Assembly: GCA_036898135.1 (NCBI GenBank)
Contig: CM072520.1
Coordinates: 2,742,343-2,806,342, forward strand
DNA length: 64,000 nt
Reading direction: 5' to 3'
DNA from: Oncomelania hupensis
Taxonomy: Eukaryota > Mollusca > Gastropoda > Littorinimorpha > Pomatiopsidae
Shown here: in pieces, positions 31,960 through 43,236 of the stretch
Position numbering within the stretch: position 1 is the stretch's first letter
Layout of the letters: every line of letters starts with the position of its first letter
The notes under the pieces: model-generated
The model's input: only the letters and a program-made list of their open reading frames with translations
What the model was told of the DNA's origin: nothing
Databases searched by the model: none
Position numbers and translations under genes: made by a program

Positions 31960-32703
31960 TTACTTAAAAGTCAAAGTCAGCAACAAGGACAAAGATTTTT
32001 CCATTTCGTCAGAATGCATCGTTGCAATTATTTTCTCTCTGTATCCTTCACTGCTGTCTATTTTGGACGGAAGCAACGACTCTGCTCTGCCTATCACATG
32101 TCTTCTACCTTTCCTTGCTTCTGTCTTGAATTTACAGGAGTGTTCATGGCGCCACAGCTCTTTTCGAAGAAAAAAACCTAAACAGAATGTGCATGGAATG
32201 TAATTACTGGGATCAATTGGTTCAGTTGGAGAGTGCCACGGAATTAGTACACCGTTTTGGGCCTCTAGGACCCGACAGTTGTGCTGATAGTTTCCTTGAT
32301 TTCTGACTTTTTCTAAAAGCCACTCTCGTTCTTTGGACCTCTTTGGTTTGGATAATATTTCAGCAATTTCTGGTTCATTCCGGTGTTTCTTAGAAAAAAG
32401 ATGCTTACAAAGATTAGTTGTAAGAACATCACAAAACTTACAGTTCATGTTTTTATCATACACTCTCTGTCCATTACATGTCTTAGTCTTTGCTAGATGA
32501 ACTGTTACTCTGCATGATGATGTTGTTGATGATGCTGCTGACGAGTCCACCATCATTTCACTTACAGGTGAGTTACGGGATGTGGATGATGAAGGTACTG
32601 TTGATGCTCTTGCTAGTAGTTCTTTCCGACCTTGAGATGAGCTACTGGATACAGAGGATGAAGTTACAGTAGCTGTGCTGCAGGGCTGTGAAAACGACGC
32701 CAT
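31960..32703 (-). pseudogene. Zinc-finger N-terminal exon of the zinc-finger/YR family (copy D)
   Basis: The ATG at 32703 (MASFSQPCSTATVTS) follows an acceptor TTTTCATTCTTAG and a 14-bp UTR. The 247-residue frame has a Ser-rich low-complexity start, a finger CKFCDVLTTNLCKHLFSKKH, then EKVRNQGNYQHNCRVLE, GVLIPWHSP, a second finger CTFCLGFFLRKELWRHEHSC and MHSDEMEKSL. This parallels residues 1-250 of copies A and C. It is open throughout. Near its end TTTTAA/GTAAAA could be a donor. No recombinase core follows within 1.5 kb; a hAT C-terminus does. It is either a truncated gene or an exon whose partner lies elsewhere. From 32704 to 33065 and 31673 to 31959 nothing is seen. Confidence 0.55.
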
Positions 32704-33086
32704 GGACAGTTCTCCTCCTAAGAATGAAAACAAAATGCCCACATTACTCGCATGTTTCCTCCATATAACTGATAAGATACGGATGGTGCAACTACACCTT
32801 TACAAAGCAAACATAACACTCACACGTGGTGATTGATTACAAGAACATTTGTGAGAAGCAAACAAGTAAATACATACACAATTTAAAATGGCTAAAATAA
32901 TGTTTTTTTAATGCAAAATTTTAGTCACTTTTAAAAGCTCAGTGTGGTTTTGACGGTCTTTGATTAAAAGCAAACAAATATACAAGTAACACATTCAAAA
33001 TAATGCGTTTTATGCAGACTAAATATGGTACGGCAACCAACTCCAACTTTTGATTTACATGCACCTAGATTATTTTTCTCGCAGAT

Positions 33087-34203
33087 TATACCTCAAGAAA
33101 TACCTACAGTATCAACAATATTTATACAATTTGTTTGTAGACTTCAAGAAAGCGTCTAACAGAGTCTGGCATGCAGCTCTGGGGGCAACCATGAGAGTGT
33201 ACAACATCAGCCCTAACATTAATGAAGTTATCAAAAGTCTGTATGACAAGGCTACCAGTGCAGTGCTCCACAACAGCACCATCGGAAACTGGTTCAGAAC
33301 AACTATCGGTGTGTGTCAAGGATGCTTACTCTCTCCAACACTCTTCAACGTCTTACTAGAGAGCATCATGTTTGATGCAGTTGAAGATCATGAATGCACA
33401 GTCACCATAAGAGGTATAGCAATCTCAAACCTCCGTTTTGCGGATGACATTGATGGATTGGCTGGAGAAGAACAAGAAATTGAACAGCTTATACAGAAGC
33501 TTCACACCACCTCCATAGCCTATAAAATGGAAATAAGGGCAGAGAAGACTAAATGATAACCAACAACACCAATGACATCAACACACACATCAAAGTCCAA
33601 GGCCAATCCATCAACACAGTGCATAACTTCAAATATTTAGGAGCCATTGTATCTGACAATGGGTCCCGACAGCATCGCACAAACTGCTGCACTAACAAGG
33701 TTGAAGCCCATTTGGAAAGACAGGACCATCAATCTACACTCCAAGGATAGGCTGCTGCGCTCCCTTGTCATCTCCATCTTCCTATACTCCTGCGAAACAT
33801 GGACCCTCACATCAGATTTACAACGAAGAATACAAAGCATGGAGATGACTTCAGGGCATTTCCTATACTCGGCATATCACCAATGACGAAGTCCGACAGA
33901 CCATCACACAAGCCATTGGGAACATAATGACATGCTCACAGTGGTGAAGAAACGGAAACTCCAATGGTATGGCCACATCACCAGAGCATCAGGCCTTGCA
34001 AAGACCATCCTGCAAGGCACGGGTCAAGGAGGCAGAAGAATAGGGAGACAGAAAAAGAAGTCAGAGGAAAACATTCAAGAATGGACTGGCTTGACACTGG
34101 GCGAAGCCATGAGGGTTGCTGAGGACAGAGAAAGATGGAGTACGCTGGTTAAACGATCATCTGTGGTGCCCTCAAAAACTTCGAATTATGGGATACGATA
34201 AGA
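33087..34203 (+). pseudogene. RTE-like LINE, RT and C-terminus, with diverged TSD
   Basis: Flanks TAGATTATTTTTCTCGCAGA (from 33066) and TAGAGTATTTTTCTCCAGAT (34204-34223) look like a TSD with one substitution and one indel. RT motifs: LYNLFVDFKKASNRVWHAAL (catalytic Asp in VDF), GVCQGCLLSPTLFNVLLESI and LRFADDIDGLAGEEQEIEQL. After a shift near 33552 come NFKYLGAIVSDNGS, LVISIFLYSCETWTLTSDLQ and LQWYGHITRASGLAKTILQG to STLVKRSSVV. The endonuclease is lost by truncation. It ends GATACGATAAGATA. Relatives: 27822-28043 and 58375-59635. From 34224 to 34714 nothing is seen. Confidence 0.85.
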
Positions 34204-34714
34204 TAGAGTATTTTTCTCCAGATAGGATTAAAAACCAATATAATTATGCAAGTCATGCAAAATAGCATACACATTTTAAAGATCCTGATGCCCGGAGTGC
34301 ATGATAGATTTATTTTGAGCGCATGATGGATGCACGAAATCCAGGGTTCACTGTATCGACTGTACTGACTCTATGGTGTTGTCTCCTCCATCCTATGTCA
34401 GCATACGAAAATTCAGTGTGTAAATTAAACCTAAGTTAAAATGCCACTCACTATTAATTGTTTCCGTAAATATGCCAGCGGCTTTCAACATCTGGACAGG
34501 TGCATCATCTGTGGTTTCTTCTTGGTAATTTGTTGCAGCTCCTCCATCTAACAAACTGCAGTCACCTGCAATGGAAAAAAATTAAATGCTCATTCTGGCA
34601 ATAGCAGTGCATTTATTTTACTATTTTCTAACCATGTGACCTTGACTTAAAATAAAGGCCATTCAATAGTGGATGCTCTTGTCAAATTATGCCACCTTTA
34701 TATGTTTGGCTGGG

Positions 34715-35035
34715 ATACATTTACTCCTTCGGATGAGAGTATAAACCGAGGTCTAGTCTGCGTCGCATACATTCCATCATAACGGACTTTAAAGATCTTG
34801 ACACTCATTTCCTAGACGGGTGAGTGCCGGTGACAAGAAAACACCCAGCATGCACCTAGATCCTTCTCCCCCATCCCTGGCTGCCCAGGATTGTGCTCAG
34901 TTGTCCGGGCGTCAGACCATGCGCCCAAAGGCTGCGGGTGGGCGGCTTGAGTTAGATCCTGTATCGGCCAGCGCCTTGAGCAGCTCTTGAGCTGGAAAAG
35001 CGCTATATAAGAACGATTAAATAAATAAAATACAT
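34715..35035 (+). mobile_element. SINE-like element
   Basis: It contains TTCGGATGAGAGTATAAACC and GAGGTCTAGT and ends in GCGCCTTGAGCAGCTC, GGAAAAGCGCTATATAAGAA and an AATAAATAAAA tail. A GCGCTATATAA(A/G) end with an A-rich tail is common to many marine-invertebrate SINEs. A tRNA-like promoter is not evident, so it may be 5'-truncated. Confidence 0.5.
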
Positions 35036-35439
35036 ATTCATTTCAAGTAATACTAATAGACATTTTTTATAACATAACCACAAAGACAAGTTTTGATGGC
35101 TTATAATGACCCTAACATTGCAAAGCAGCAAACCAAGCTGACATAAAATATTGATGCATAATAACTATATTTACAAGTTTCAGCTCAATTCTTACAACCC
35201 ATTTCACTTCTAAGTCACTCTAAGGTAACTATAAAAACCAAACTTGATCGACTCCAATTTCCTTGAAAAAATGTAAATAAAAGGTCCGGCAGTTATGATT
35301 AACTCTTTTATTGTAACACATGCACACGATCAATTTACACTTTAATGTACTAATAGGTCGTACTTAAACAAGGGCAAAGCCCACAAGGATCACATGTTAA
35401 ATCAGTCCCGTGGTTACGGAAACACAATACATGCAAAGA

Positions 35440-35665
35440 ACTGACCTTGAAATCAAGGTCAATGTCTTGACCAGATTAAAACTCAATCCTAATCTCAATG
35501 TATCAATGCAACAATCTTGACCTTCAATCAAGGTCAGTCTTTCTAAGGAAAATTTATCAGCAGCAATGATGTATACAAGTACATAATTGGTCAAAATAGG
35601 CCAAAACAGTGCATTTTCAGTCAATTTTCCTATGAATATTAGAAGATCAAAGTGACCTTGACCTT
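35440..35665. repeat. Cluster of TGACCTTGA/TCAAGGTCA half-sites
   Basis: TGACCTTGA-AA-TCAAGGTCA near 35443, TGACCTT-CAATC-AAGGTCA near 35518, and TGACCTTGACCTTGAGG near 35652. The core is the extended nuclear-receptor (ERR/SF-1-like) half-site. The rest of 35036-36290 shows nothing. Confidence 0.45.
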
Positions 35666-36495
35666 GAGGTTAGAACATCATATATGGGTTATATAGAAAG
35701 GTCAATGACAATGTTGACACCAACAAAGGTAGATAGCGTATCTGCACAATCTTTTCAGGAACATAAAATGGTTTTCTTTCAGTACACTCAATTTCAGTTT
35801 TGATTTTTTTACACTTGAGAAATGTACACTCATATTTTTATGAAACCAAGTATACCGTTCGATGCAGAATGTTTATTTTGGGGGGAGAAAATCTAAAGAG
35901 AAGAAAATGTCAAAATGGCGGCAGGATACCTTATAAAACAGTCTCTGTAGAACACAGCTTTCTCAAAAAAGTCCAGGCAAAAAGAGTCAAATGAATCACA
36001 CAAGAACCACAGTCCAAGATCGAAGTAAAAGTACACAAAAGCATCAACAGTCAAGCACCCACCAACACCGCACGAGCCAAATGGCAAATCCAAAGAACCG
36101 GCTAAGATAAAACCGTCCTCTCCACATGACACAGTCACCACACAAGGAACCATCTTGAAATAATCTCCCATCATGCCGTCGCGCGCATGCGCAGAGCGCT
36201 AACTAATTCAGCCAATAAATTGAGCTGCATGACGTAATGACGTCATCTCATTATCTCGCTGGATAAAACCGAGAGAGGGCCCAATCTGTGTGTAATTGTG
36301 TGTACACACACTGCGCGTGTTTTACTGGTGTTATGCTGTACAGTAGATTTTTGCAGCATTGTAAAGAAAATGAACTTTGTAGGCTCTCTATGGGGTTCGC
36401 GTTATGGGGTAACGGAAAAAAGTTACCCATAAAAAAAAGTTACCCACAACTCTGGATTGAGTCCAATGTGTAACCACATAACGTAAGGTAATCGA

Positions 36496-36497
<2 letters not shown>

Positions 36498-36534
<37 letters not shown>
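36498..36534. repeat. (CA)n microsatellite
   Basis: About 18 CA units. Just left, AAAAAGTTACCCA occurs twice (36416-36450). Confidence 0.9.
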
Positions 36535-36535
<1 letters not shown>

Positions 36536-36581
36536 CGTATGTTAATAGGTGCAAGTACAATGTGGCTCCCCAAGTAGCAAA

Positions 36582-36657
36582 ATTGTCAATCCGAAATTCT
36601 CGTTAATCCTGTCAAATTCTCGTGAACCGATGATACCGGATTAACGAGGATTGACTG
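36582..36657. mobile_element. pogo/Tigger-like terminal inverted repeat
   Basis: Two inward-facing copies of GTCAATCC...CGTTAATCC lie within 76 bp (GTCAATCCGAAATTCTCGTT and, on the minus strand, AGTCAATCCTCGTTAATCCG). CAGT(C)AATCCTCGTTAATCCG is the style of Tigger ends. It is either a tiny MITE or one end of an eroded element. Confidence 0.45.
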
Positions 36658-39044
36658 TTAACATATCTAAAAGGCACCATGTTTTAGATATTACTCAACA
36701 GCCTAATATTCGGGCCAGTGTGGAGTTGCAGACTTTGGGTTCGGGAGCAGAACGGTGTTTACTTCACAGAACACGAATTACACGCTCAAAATGACCGCAC
36801 AAGTTTTGGAAATACATTTTCTCCTGGCTGATCTCAACTCCACGAATTGAGAACATTGGCATGTGCGGTATCCAGTCTCTTGAGGTCGGGCTCATAGCTG
36901 TATAAACAACAATGGTAGTCTGAAGCAAACATCAGTGTTTTAACAATAAATTAATAACAGGGAACTGCTTCAATCTATCTTACATTACCCTGCCAGATGT
37001 AGTCATGTCTGTCTGTAACAGCCTTTTTTCTCTGAAAGTAATCAAAGAACGTACAGCTTCACAAAGAAGGATCATAACGCCACACTGCTATATAAAAAGT
37101 GATGACAGATGCGTTTGGCGCGCACCAAGCGGAGAGTCTGAACGCTCGTTGCAAGGGACGTAATCCTCTGCTTAGCAATACGTAAACAAACCTTGCCGCA
37201 GGACTTTTTTGAACCCTAAACATTATCCTTTTATAGTAAAACGAACTCAAAAATGTTTTATTTATACAAGTAAATACTTTTTTTTAATTCACATTAATTA
37301 CCAAATCTGTTCGATTCATGATTTTATGCAGACCTATCACACAGTAACTGACCAGCAAAAAAGTGTGACATTAAAAACAAACACAGTGCTTGCCTTTATT
37401 ATAGAGTCATTAGTGCGCAACTACTTGGCAACAAACCTGTTAATTAATGCAATTATTCAGTATTACTAAATTGCTCTTGTTGTGCAGTTATTGCCTTGTT
37501 TTTTCCTTTATATGAAAGTGTGAATCTGCCTATTAATTGAGTGCATGACTGCGTGTGTATTAATTTGTGCTATAGGCCTACAGGCTACACATGCAACAGG
37601 TTTTTTTTCTACTGAGAAAGCTCGAGTGCATTTATAACTTTTGTCTGAACTTGTTATGAAATAACTTCATAATGCATTTCTGTGTAGCCTACTCAGGCCT
37701 GTATGTGTGCAACTGTATAATAGGCATATTTGCCGAGAAAAAGAAATCGGTGACCAGACATATAATAAGACAGGAAAAAGAAATCAGTGACCAGACAGTT
37801 AAGAAGACGGACAAGCAAGTGAAAATGAACAAAAACAGTGTATTACTGAACTTGCATGTCATTTAATTGTATTACAATACAACATGCAACAAATTGAAAC
37901 ATAGCCATGTAAAGTGCCAAAGCACTAAAACGTGCCCAAGTTAATTGATAAGAATTTAGAGAAGCAATATGAATTATTAGGAAATCTACACACACACACT
38001 TAATTCTGAAGAAACATTTTGATTTTAATAATTCACTTCACTTTTAAAAATTATGTATCCTGGCAGGCTCGCCAAATTGTCATAGTAATTATACATGAAA
38101 TTGAAACGCGGGCAGGCTCGCCAAATTGTAATAAAGTGTTCTTCATCTTGCGTGTTTTAAAATAATTATCTTTACTCTCAGAAGATTCCTACAAACTTGA
38201 TATTAGTTTGTAAACAGTTTTTAATGTTTCAATTTCACGTATACACGCATTCATCAAAAGGCCTTTCTTATAGAATTACTCAAGTTGAGACAGGGAGATA
38301 AACTAGAAACACTGAAGACGTAAAATACACAACAGTTGGAACGCAACACCAATTTACATTTTGCTAATTTTATGGTTCTCTTCTTCCTCACATAAGATAA
38401 TAGAATAATAATTAAAACGGAATTTAAAAAAAACAATATGCAAGAAAACAGTAAGTCCTATAGTAATAAAATAATAAGAAGCTGAACTTTAATATGAATT
38501 TATCTCATGCTTGCAACCTCCTGCAGCTTCACACATGCTGTCCGCCATGTTCCCAACACTAGCCGGCTATCAAAGCTTCCGACTTCCCGCTTGGGGACGC
38601 TGGGTGCTTTCGATTTTGCACACTTTGTTCTTTGAAGTAATGGACGGGTTTGGTTAACTTAGCGAACTTAAAGCCAAATGTGTGCATCTATCGGTTGACG
38701 TCATCAGTTGTTTTTTGTCATTACATTTTCTCACCAAGTAATGGACGTATTTGGTTCGATCTTGGTCACTTCAGTATTTCAAAATGGCATCTCCTCACTC
38801 GGGTATGCTAATATACACTCCACCCAATTCTTCACGAGAATTTGCAGAGTTGCTCAGATCATAAACTATTGGCCAGATTTGGTTTTTAAGTAGATGACGT
38901 CATCATGGTGAGGTTATAACAGTCATAATTTATGCAGTGACGTCCACTGCAGTCAACAGAATCACTGTCCATGATTATATGTCACAGACTGATGAATAAC
39001 ATCGTGATGAATAACTTCGGCGCAGCAAAACTGACCTCACCGAC
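36658..39044. other. No gene recognised; two small duplications
   Basis: AAAAAGAAATC(G/A)GTGACCAGACA recurs at about 37738 and 37776. GGCAGGCTCGCCAAATTGT recurs at 38062-38080 and 38111-38129. AAGTAATGGACG recurs near 38635 and 38735. Otherwise AT-rich DNA without convincing frames. Confidence 0.4.
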
Positions 39045-40085
39045 CTAAGACAACCTTTTCAGTAGATTACACACCATCCTAACAATTGTCAGAATCTGAT
39101 TTAAAAGAAAACGCTCTTTAACTGAAATTGCTTTTCTGAGAATAGCAAAACTTTTCATTCTGCAGATTGCCCTTTCTACATGAATTCTAACAGAAGCAAT
39201 CTTTCTAGCTTTTTTGACACCCATTGCTGTTAGTCTACCCCCTCTTCTAAAAGCAGGAATGTTAAGTGTTACTTTCTTCCGCAAAAGTAGTTCACGTACG
39301 TTGAAGCCCCTGTCTGCCATAACATCATCCCCCCTCTTCCAGCAGCTCCAGAAATCCACTACATTTCACAATTTGTTTGTCTGAAATAGAGCCAGCATAT
39401 ACTTTAGAGAGGTAAGTGATTGCTCCTGAAGGAAGTATTCCTACTAGGATCTTGCAGGTGTTTGAATGCTTGTAAGAACTCCATGTGACTCGCTGGGCTG
39501 CAGGTCTGAAAGGTTTCTCAACCTTTAGTTCAGTGCAATCGATTATTACTCTTGTTTTGGAAAATGAGTGAAATGACTCTGGAAGATTCTTGATACACAG
39601 ACTTTTTGAAGGCCACAATAATAGCGGTTCCATACACTGGTGGAGAACATTGACCCAGGTTATAAATATTCTACACACATGACTCGGTGAAATCCCAGAG
39701 GAAAGACAAGTGATTCATGTCGAACCCTTTACGTATCCGCACCAATGCAATAAGCATGGAAACAAAATTTGTAACTTTGTACTGCTTTCTCCCTGTGCCT
39801 CTTATTTTTCCTGGAACTAGTCTGTTTTTTCCTTGCCATGTCTTGACTGTATTCTTAGCATTTTTCATCCAACTAATATGAAATGAAGCATTGTTATGGT
39901 GGGAACACCTGTGTACTGAAAACACATTCTGTCAGATTTCAGGATTTGAGTCACAAACATGTTCCGCACAATCATAGTTTCCTCCTCTTTGTTCACAATA
40001 ACATGTTTTCCACAGTTTTGGCATGTAATGTTATTCCGGATATGTAGTCGATTCGATGTCCGAATTGGTAGAATAAAGTCACCTT
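39045..40085 (-). pseudogene. ISL2EU-type transposase, nearly complete nuclease
   Basis: Minus strand: DFILPIRTSNRLHIRNNITC, CQNCGKHVIV, FVTQILKSDRMCFQYTGVPT, then in shifting frames KVTNFVSMLIALVRIRKGFD, VCRIFITWVNVLHQCM, TRVIIDCTELKVEKP (first Asp), WSSYKHSNTCKILVGILPSG, DKQIVKCSGFLELLEEG, DDVMADRGFNVRELLLRK (second Asp), TLNIPAFRRGGRLTAMG and KIASVRIHVERAICRMKSF (Glu), ending NLLKRLS. All three catalytic acids are present but at least three frameshifts (near 39330, 39675 and 39925) disable it. Upstream the reading frame is interrupted at 40086 by a TIR element and can be followed again beyond 41630. No THAP domain is recognised. Confidence 0.75.
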
Positions 40086-41630
40086 CAGACCTGCCAACCC
40101 CAGTAAGGACTCGATAGTACTCAAATAAAATTTTGATAGTATTTTTAATAAAACAATAGTATTTTGAAAACGACGAAAAACATAATTACAATGCGGCGTC
40201 GGTTTTACGTCATTTACACATTGATTGTATCTAAACCTTTATTTTTAATAATTATAAGTCTTCACACGGTATCTCTTAAATGCTGCAGTATCTCAATTCA
40301 TGTCTATTTCCAGTATTTAGTGTTCTTCACACTAGTTCCACAAAAAATCAATGTATAAAGCTTTTCACCTGCTAGAACGACAAGTGGGGGTGGAGCATGT
40401 TGCTGAAGTAGCAGCTGCACTCTGCTGCATTTTGGTTGCCGACTTGCATTTTTTCAGAAACTGTTCTGAAAATTCTCTCTCATAGCATGGCCCTTTATTT
40501 TTGGACTTTAGAACCATGAGAGAATCTAGGGTTTGCCTGCTCATGGATCCTCGGAAGTCAGTTTTGTTTCGCCTGACTTGTTGCAGATTTGTCACAGGAT
40601 GGGGTGCTTACTGTTTTGATGTTCCAATTGCGATCAAGAGCTCTGACAACAATTGGAAAATATTTGTCTTCTTCCTGACTGCCATCAGTGCCCAAAACAA
40701 AGGGACCTTGCATGCATTCTCTGAGATATTTTTTTGCTGGCAGCTGCACATTCGTTAATTAATTATAGCAGTCGTCTTGGTTCTAGCTGAACCATAGCTC
40801 TTTGCAATTTCACTGTCCGGGAACATTTTTTTGAAAAGTTGTCCAGCATGGTCCGATGCCGAAATAGGCACATTATGCTCCACCAGAAATGCAGTAAAAT
40901 ATGCCTCACTTCGAATTGTTTTCAAGTCTGCATCTTTCGTTGAGACATAGCTAGCGATTGACGAAGCATTTTTCAATGCCGAAGCCTTTGCAATATGCCT
41001 CTTTGACTGGACATGTTTTTTCACATCATCGAAACCGCCATGCGCGACTGAAAAATCGAACTCACAGACACGGCATCGAGCGTATTTGCTGTTGACTTTT
41101 GATGCGACGATGCAAGGATAATCCTTAGAGTAAGAAGGAAGAAATTGTTGCTGCCTCCTCTGTTTTTTAGAAGCGATTTCAGCAGTAGCAGGGGGAGATT
41201 TACTAGTGCGTTTCCACGGCCTATCTCTGCCCGCCATGTTTTTCTTTGCTTGAGAAAGAATTTATACCATTGGTGGTTCAGGAAATCAACGCGACCATTG
41301 ATTGGACAAAACTGTATGCAAATAGGTTTATTCTTTTTCCGGTCTTCTGATAGTATAATAGCCATCGCACACGATGCAGCCAGTGCGCGACCAATCCGAA
41401 GGGTTCGTTTTTATTTTTTATTGTCAAAACGCGCGACTTGGCCTACCATATCGCTGGCTGCGTCGTGTGCGATGGCTGTTAACAGTGCTGTAACTGTTGT
41501 ACCGATAAACCAGATTTAGGGTTCACAAAGACCTATGATCGTTATTTTTAAACTCATCGTATTATTTTCCAAATCGTCGTCAATTTCATCGTAAAATAAT
41601 ACGGTCAAATCGTACTGGTTGGCAGGTCTG
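40086..41630 (-). mobile_element. TIR transposon with CAGACCTGCCAACC ends and CCTT duplication
   Basis: CAGACCTGCCAACC begins at 40086 and its inverse ends at 41630. CCTT precedes (40082-40085) and follows (41631-41634). The ISL2EU frame continues across the empty site if one CCTT is removed. The right subterminal region has repeated ATCGTATT/ATCGTAAAAT motifs. Inside is a deleted BED-finger transposase gene on the minus strand. Confidence 0.6.
40365..41237 (-). pseudogene. BED-finger hAT-like transposase, internally deleted
   Basis: N-terminal frame 40755-41237: MAGRDRPWKRTSKSPPATAE, QQQFLPSYSKDYPCIVASKV, the finger ARCRVCEFDFSVAHGGFDDV, KKHVQSKRHI, FTAFLVEHNVPISASDHAGQ, LFKKMFPDSEIAKSYGSART, stop. 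Frame 40558-40749: YLRECMQGPFVLGTDGSQEE, KYFPIVVRALD, holding the first Asp segment. Frame 40365-40595: RNKTDFRGSMSRQTLDSLMV, CYEREFSEQFLKKCKSATKM, the usual C-terminal end. The large catalytic middle is gone, making this a deletion derivative between intact TIRs. A 4-bp duplication is unusual for hAT (normally 8 bp), so the superfamily is uncertain. Confidence 0.6.
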
Positions 41631-41634
41631 CCTT

Positions 41635-42449
41635 TTGTTACGTCTGTTGTGCTTCTATTTCTTCACACTTCATTTTTTGACCGTTTCACAGGTCGATGAC
41701 ATTCTTTCTTCTGCGTCGATGACATTCGGTTTTGTCCGGTTTTGCGAGCGCGAAGCTGAAGCGGTCTGTTGATTAACGTCGAGCAGTGATTACTCGTCTT
41801 TGAAGCTTCTCATGTCATCCCATCGCTGCCACCATGATGTGAATGCACTCTTTCACATATATATACACAAGATTGATAAACGTTTCAGTGCAATCGATCG
41901 ATCGTTTCCGGAAAATAGGGAGGATAAAAGAAAAAAATCACTCCTTCTTGCACACTGGCACATAAACATGAAATCAGCATTGTAAAAAGTGTTAATTTTG
42001 GTGGCGATGTTGTGGTTCGGGTTTCTAAAGAATCAAAATGAAAGCATGGAATGATGGACCACTATCTGAACGATATGCAAGCCAAACATTCATAAAAAAT
42101 AGATTCAGCCAATTTTGAGAGAAATCGAAACGTGTCTTCATAATGTAATTAACCTCACTTCATAATGTAATTAACCTGCTGAAGACTAACGAGGTTACAA
42201 GAGGTGGAAACAGAATAAGACATATATCCATCACAAAATCAATAGAACCAAAGGAATTCATCATATTTACCAGAACTGCTGTCTGATGCATCTGTATCCG
42301 TTTTGGATATTAGCCAAACAGATCCGCCGTATGCGACGGAAGCCTCTCCATAAATATCCATAGGCAACTGATTATCCCTGGAAAACAGTAAAAATTGCTC
42401 AGTGTTATACTAAACGTTTTGTTTAAACAAAGAGACAGCACAAGAGAGA
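41635..42449. other. Spacer; possible ISL2EU 5' remnant
   Basis: The minus-strand frame just right of the TIR element (HRPVKRSKNEV and on) continues the ISL2EU reading frame for about 25 codons with one TGA. Nothing else is recognised. Confidence 0.3.
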
Positions 42450-43015
42450 AATATCGGTGCATCCCAAATATCCTAATCCCAACTCGGATAATCCCATTTC
42501 CACTAATCCAAATCTGCATAATCCTAGCACACAAAACATAAACTTCTTTAATCCCAACTTGTATAATTTTGAACATTAAGTAGATTAACAGTGCATATGC
42601 ACGGAATTCCTGAGGTCTGAACTAACAACAATTTCCTCATTATTAAGAACGCATCAAAATGGGTGAAAGAATCATTCACTACTTTAGCAAACTCAAAAAT
42701 ACACAAGATTATCCATTAAAGCCACTGAATGTTTACAAACAAGCACAAGATGAAATATACATTTTCAGGTTTAAGCAAACTACAGTTATTGTAGATATAC
42801 TGTAGATTCACTCAGTATTAATAGCACGAAGAACTTTGTGTCAAATTTATGTGAGTAAATGATCGTCAAAGAGTCGTCTAGGTGCGAGTGTATGCCACAC
42901 CTACAGGTCATGTGAGATGGGAAAGTGGTTTTGTGCTAGATGGGAAAAGCACTGCCGTATAACATAACTGTGGAACAATGGTTTAAGTGAGTTGGGATTA
43001 TACTATTTGGGGAAA
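42450..43015. mobile_element. MITE with AATCCCAACT-bearing inverted ends
   Basis: The left end TGCATCCCAAATATCCTAAT and CCCAACTCGG matches, inverted, the right region GAGTTGGGATTATACTATTT and GGGGAAAGGCA. Imperfect ~27-bp TIRs, non-coding interior, pogo-like sequence style. Confidence 0.4.
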
Positions 43016-43236
43016 GGCATCCATAAATCTAGGTCCTAAGTTGTATAACTCACTTTAATGAAGTAGATGGGGTGTCAGTGGTATTTGTTGGAGGCTGGCA
43101 GGCTGGTGTACTGACACATGAGATGGAAGTTTTGTCCCTTTCCCTTGCTTCGCCGCCTTTCCGCTCCACAAAAACTTGGCCGGCTACACAAAAAAATAAC
43201 ATCCGCCCAAATTTGATAAAGAATAATATCTATATA

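Noticed and set aside
30483..32703. Single gene joining the zinc-finger exon (31960-32703) to the hAT C-terminus (30483-31672)
   Set aside because: Same strand and adjacent, but no good acceptor precedes the hAT frame and family members pair the finger with a recombinase core, so I keep them separate.
38690..38902. Paired TGACGTCA (CRE) sites as a promoter
   Set aside because: Two 8-bp palindromes 200 bp apart with no gene nearby are too weak to call.
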